From Ignavibacterium sp. (GTDB lineage: Bacteria > Bacteroidota > Ignavibacteria > Ignavibacteriales > Ignavibacteriaceae): a DNA stretch of 64,000 nt. The notes beneath the pieces were generated by a model that ran no database searches, was not told the origin of the DNA, and saw nothing but the letters and a program-made list of their open reading frames with translations. Shown here one piece after another: positions 61,501 through 64,000 of this stretch; the first letter of the stretch is position 1, and every line of letters starts with the position of its first letter. Position numbers and translations under genes: made by a program. The stretch lies in assembly GCA_018335755.1 (NCBI GenBank), contig JAGXRK010000011.1, positions 155,885 to 219,884 of the forward strand, in the 5' to 3' direction.

Positions 61501-63139
61501 TCCTTTTAATTGGGCAAATAACTTACTTATAGAAACAAAAAAACCGCTTGATATAAGAACTAATTATATCGAGACTGCTCAAAAATACGGCGGGCAGGGT
61601 GTTACACAGGGCAAACCGCCTAAATCAGCCGTGTTCGTTCCGATTATTATCAACGATACAGTAAGAGGTTCAATCAGTTTACAGAATATTGATAAAGAAA
61701 ATGCTTTTAATGATTCTGATGTTCGATTAGTAACTACACTTGTTAATAGTATGAGTATTGCTCTTGAAAATGCACGCTTGTTCGATGAAACACTCAGACT
61801 TCTTGATGAAAGTAAAAAACGAACTGCTGAATTAGGTACAGTAAACAGTATCAGTCAGGCAATAGCAGGTCATTTAGAAATTGATAAATTGATCTATCTT
61901 GTAGGTGAGAAGGTCAGGGCCTTATTTAATGCAAATATTGTATACCTGGCATTACTTAATAAGGAAAGTGAAAGGATTGAATTTCCTTATGGTTATGGTG
62001 ATGATTATCCACCTTTGAAACTAGGAGAAGGTCTAACCTCACATATAATTCTTAAAAAAGAACCATTACTTATTAATGGTGATGCGGGTAAAAAAACTAA
62101 ACAACTTGGCGTTAAAAGAATTGGAACACGCTCGGCATCATATCTAGGTGTTCCTATTCCTGTCGGAGATGAAATTATTGGAGTGTTAAGTGTTCAGAGT
62201 ACAGAAAAAGAAAACGTATTTTCTGAAGATGATATGAGACTCTTGAGTACGCTGGCGGCTTATGTTGGTATTGCAATCAACAATGCTAATGCCTATGAAG
62301 AACTGAATAAAACTTTAGAAAATCTTAAATCCACACAGGATCAGCTTGTTGCTCAGGAAAAACTTGCTTCACTCGGTCAATTAACTGCGGGTATTGCTCA
62401 CGAAATAAAGAACCCGCTTAACTTCGTGAATAATTTTTCCGAGCTGTCTGTCGGTTTAGTTGATGAATTGCATGAAGAATTTGAAAAATTCAGCGGCAAG
62501 TTCAATGAAGAAGAATTGAATGAATTAAAAGAAATTCTTGATACTCTAAAGCAGAATTCTGTAAAGATAAAAGAACATGGAAAGCGTGCCGATAGTATAG
62601 TCCATAGTATGCTTCAGCATTCAAGAGGAAAAACAGGCGAAAAGCAGCCAACCGATATTAATTCTGTGCTTGAAGAAGATCTGAATTTGGTTTTTCATGG
62701 AATGCGTGCACAGGATAGCACATTCAACATAAAAATTGAAAAAGATTTTGATAAAAATATAAGTCCGGTAAACTTAATACCGCAGGATATCAGCCGTGTT
62801 TTTCTGAATATTCTTACTAATGGATGTTATGAAGCTCATAGAAAAAAAGTTGAACTTAACTCCGAGAGTCAAGCCAAAATTGTAGTAAAAACTTCAGAAA
62901 CCAATAAACATGTTGAAGTCCGGATTAAAGACAATGGAAACGGAATTCCTAAAAAAATAAGAGAAGATCTATTTAAACCGTTCTTTACCACAAAACCCGC
63001 GGGTAAAGGAACAGGGTTAGGGCTTTCTATAAGTTACGACATAGTTGTAAGAGAACATCAAGGTGAACTTTTATTTGAAACGGAAGAAGGCGAATTCACT
63101 GAATTTATAATCAGACTTCCCAAGAACTTAAAGAATTAA
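58583..63139 (+). CDS. Histidine kinase with seven GAF-like repeats
   Basis: 1518 residues, no membrane segment. Seven sensor repeats of about 170-185 residues, each opening with a helix of the type 'xINSVxEGLAxxLDxxxI', 'VGDKxREIFNAEV', and separated by coiled-coil linkers ('LFEETKRLLxETEQR'). They end with a kinase core: H-box 'GQLTAGIAHEIKNPLNFVN' (His about 1273), N-box 'FLNILTNGCYEA', G1 'DNGNGIP' and G2 'GKGTGLGLSISYDIV'. The repeated GAF modules probably bind small ligands or cofactors cooperatively. The response regulators on both sides are the likely phosphate acceptors. Confidence 0.92.
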   Translation: MKTLKSNTKTSAKDIEILKKQLAQREAELAIISSVGDAMSKALDIVTVTRIVGDKVREIFNTEVTEILLLDNDKMMIDIPYSYYKGYQVFEPFPLGEGLTSKVIKSRKPLLLNSLKDQIEKGAIIQSDEDKTESYIGVPILFNDKVLGVVSVQSYEVNKFDENNVRLLSTLSTNMGVTLQNAKLFEETKRLLFETEQRTAELTIINSVGEAMSKQLDVSTVTKIVGDKVREIFNAEVTEILLLDHNTNIINVPYSYFKGYQTVDSFLLGSGLTSKVINSRKPLLLSSFEEQTLHGAILDDNVGEADITETYLGVPIMFNDRILGVVSIQSYQKAAYNENNVRLLSTLSTNMGVTLQNAKLFEETKRLLSETEQRSAELSVINSVQEGLASELEINSIYELVGEKIREIFNAQVIDIVTYDKLNNQISDCYAYEKGDRTLLGPRALQGFRKFVIETMKPLMLNKDIEKEMIKYGNVVAIGEIPKSNIFVPMIVGDEVTGVISLQNLDKENAFTDSDIRLLTTLANSMSIALENARLFDETNKLLEKTKQQAIELGIINSVGEGLAKQLDFQSIVDLVGDKIREVFSAEVVSISTYDEGSDTMHHRYVVEKDERFYFDHPLPIDPDRKEIIQTKLPLIFGSSQEIIEHSGEQVLDGEMPESFLGVPIIHNQKATGVITIQDLDKKNLYSEKDGQLLLTLASNMGVALENARLFEETKRLLNETQQRNVELAILNAIQEGLVMEMDFNSIIKLVGDKFREALGFLDLGIRIYDKENNILHFPYEYEHGERLYIESMEPTPLSRYVLETGKMLLLKKATDEEIAKLGITEETTIPGTDASKSLVFVPIMIGSEAKGLILIENYEKEDAFSESEVRLLTTVANSMSVALENARLFDETNRLLKETEQRSAELSVINSVQEGLAKELDISGIYTLVGERLCSLFPDSQTLVIRSFDHEKGLEIWHYAIEKGERLEVAPRPFNWANNLLIETKKPLDIRTNYIETAQKYGGQGVTQGKPPKSAVFVPIIINDTVRGSISLQNIDKENAFNDSDVRLVTTLVNSMSIALENARLFDETLRLLDESKKRTAELGTVNSISQAIAGHLEIDKLIYLVGEKVRALFNANIVYLALLNKESERIEFPYGYGDDYPPLKLGEGLTSHIILKKEPLLINGDAGKKTKQLGVKRIGTRSASYLGVPIPVGDEIIGVLSVQSTEKENVFSEDDMRLLSTLAAYVGIAINNANAYEELNKTLENLKSTQDQLVAQEKLASLGQLTAGIAHEIKNPLNFVNNFSELSVGLVDELHEEFEKFSGKFNEEELNELKEILDTLKQNSVKIKEHGKRADSIVHSMLQHSRGKTGEKQPTDINSVLEEDLNLVFHGMRAQDSTFNIKIEKDFDKNISPVNLIPQDISRVFLNILTNGCYEAHRKKVELNSESQAKIVVKTSETNKHVEVRIKDNGNGIPKKIREDLFKPFFTTKPAGKGTGLGLSISYDIVVREHQGELLFETEEGEFTEFIIRLPKNLKN

Positions 63140-63144
63140 ATAAA

Positions 63145-64000
63145 ATGAATCTTTTAAAACCTAAAATTCTTGTTGTTGATGACGAACCGGATCTGGAAAT
63201 GCTGATCAGGCAGAAATTCAGAAAAGAAATCAGAGACGGCAAATATAATTTCGTCTTTGCCGGTAACGGCGTTGAAGCTCTTAAAAAATTAAATGACGAT
63301 CAGGAAATTGAACTGGTTCTTACTGATATAAATATGCCTGAGATGGATGGGCTGACATTATTGGCTAAGATAAAAGAGTTGAATAATCCACTGCTTCACT
63401 CAGTGATAGTATCTGCGTATGGAGATATCCTTAACATAAGAACAGCAATGAACGGCGGCGCTTTTGATTTTGTAGTAAAGCCAATTGATCTGACAGATCT
63501 GGAAATCACAATTAATAAAGCTGTTGATAATCTTTCAACCTTTAAAAAAGTCTTAAAAGCCAGAGACGAATTAATTGCTGTTCGTAAAGAACTTGAAGAA
63601 GCCAGAGCACTGCAATTATCTATGCTTCCTGCTTCTACTCCTGAAATACGTGAATTTGAATTTGGTGTTTTTATGGAAACTGCAAGCGAAGTCGGTGGTG
63701 ATTATTACGACTTTACCTTTAAAAAGGATGGATCACTAAATATTGCTATCGGAGATGCAACGGGACACGGAATGAGAGCCGGTATAATGGTCTCTATAAT
63801 GAAAGCTCTATTTATTTCTGATTCATCTGAATTAGATCTTATCGACTTCTTTAGTAATTCTAACAAAACTATAAAAGCCCTTAATCTGGGCAGAATGATG
63901 ATGGCATTTACTGTTTTAAATATAAATAAGAATCGAGTGCAATTTATTAATGCTGGTATGCCGCCGATATTTATTTTTAGAAATTCTACTAAAAGTGTTG
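63145..64000 (+). CDS. Response regulator-SpoIIE phosphatase fusion, 3'-truncated by window
   Basis: ATG at 63145, six bases after the kinase stop; the frame is open to the last base. Receiver domain (about 1-125): 'ILVVDDEPD', Asp61 in 'VLTDINMPEMDG', Ser in 'VIVSAYGD' and Lys in 'FVVKPIDL'. Then a helical linker and a SpoIIE PP2C domain (from about 150): 'EVGGDYYDF', 'IGDATGHGMRAGIMV', 'INAGMPPIFIF'. The C-terminus is outside the window. Phosphorylation by the upstream kinase should control the phosphatase, linking two-component signalling to partner switching. Confidence 0.9.
   Translation, partial: MNLLKPKILVVDDEPDLEMLIRQKFRKEIRDGKYNFVFAGNGVEALKKLNDDQEIELVLTDINMPEMDGLTLLAKIKELNNPLLHSVIVSAYGDILNIRTAMNGGAFDFVVKPIDLTDLEITINKAVDNLSTFKKVLKARDELIAVRKELEEARALQLSMLPASTPEIREFEFGVFMETASEVGGDYYDFTFKKDGSLNIAIGDATGHGMRAGIMVSIMKALFISDSSELDLIDFFSNSNKTIKALNLGRMMMAFTVLNINKNRVQFINAGMPPIFIFRNSTKSV

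Overview
The window is AT-rich bacterial DNA with no rRNA, tRNA or CRISPR that I could find. The secreted 1534-residue protein at 40213-44817 ends in a Por/type IX secretion sorting domain of the 'YPNPFNPST...' type. There are also many SpoIIE-type phosphatases fused to two-component-regulator propellers. Together these point to the Bacteroidota/Chlorobiota group, most likely an Ignavibacteria-like organism. This is an inference from protein style; there is no taxonomic marker gene here.

Region 1 (1-14.7 kb, + strand) is a metal and redox island. It holds a multicopper oxidase (5' end cut by the window), a lipoprotein, a single-domain YHS protein, an FAD oxidoreductase, a Rieske protein, a SAM methyltransferase, a DUF302 protein, a solitary NuoM, a methionine-rich periplasmic protein, a YHS-HMA-HMA copper P1B-ATPase, a cupredoxin, an OsmC-like protein and a tandem YHS protein. 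The likely theme is copper/silver detoxification plus membrane electron transfer. The gaps contain decayed gene ends: one TonB-receptor-like C-terminus and two related, M50-peptidase-like C-termini.

Region 2 (14.7-19.2 kb, - strand) looks like a phage or plasmid remnant without an integrase. It encodes a phiEco32-like COOH-NH2 ligase (amidoligase), a Zn-finger protein, a class II glutamine amidotransferase, a ribbon-helix-helix protein, a Mu Gam-like protein, small unknowns and a C39-like cysteine peptidase.

Region 3 (19.4-36 kb) is a defence or conflict island. It contains (a) a large Eco57I-like N6-adenine methyltransferase/restriction protein; (b) a tightly overlapping operon of GASH helical protein, DO-GTPase2, DO-GTPase1, GAP1 protein and nucleosidase, in which the GAP1 protein and the nucleosidase share a related C-terminal effector-associated domain; (c) a DUF488 gene with a co-operonic partner; (d) an XRE/ImmA-type regulator pair divergent from a three-gene ubiquitin-like conjugation operon (tandem-UBL protein, E2-like, JAB-E1 fusion). 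It is followed by a frameshifted YdjM-like gene, a DUF2188 protein and a pentapeptide-repeat protein.

Region 4 (36.3-44.9 kb) holds a NYN-domain RNase-like protein, an OmpA relic, a GH20 hexosaminidase lipoprotein, a small secreted protein and a giant T9SS-exported metalloprotease carrying a YWQGG tandem repeat.

Region 5 (44.9-64 kb) is a signalling hub. Three periplasmic-sensor propeller/SpoIIE phosphatases, one GAF-like/SpoIIE phosphatase, an RsbW-like kinase, an RsbV-like STAS antagonist, a response regulator, a histidine kinase with seven GAF-like repeats, and a response regulator-SpoIIE protein cut by the window end together look like a partner-switching network. No sigma factor is present in the window.
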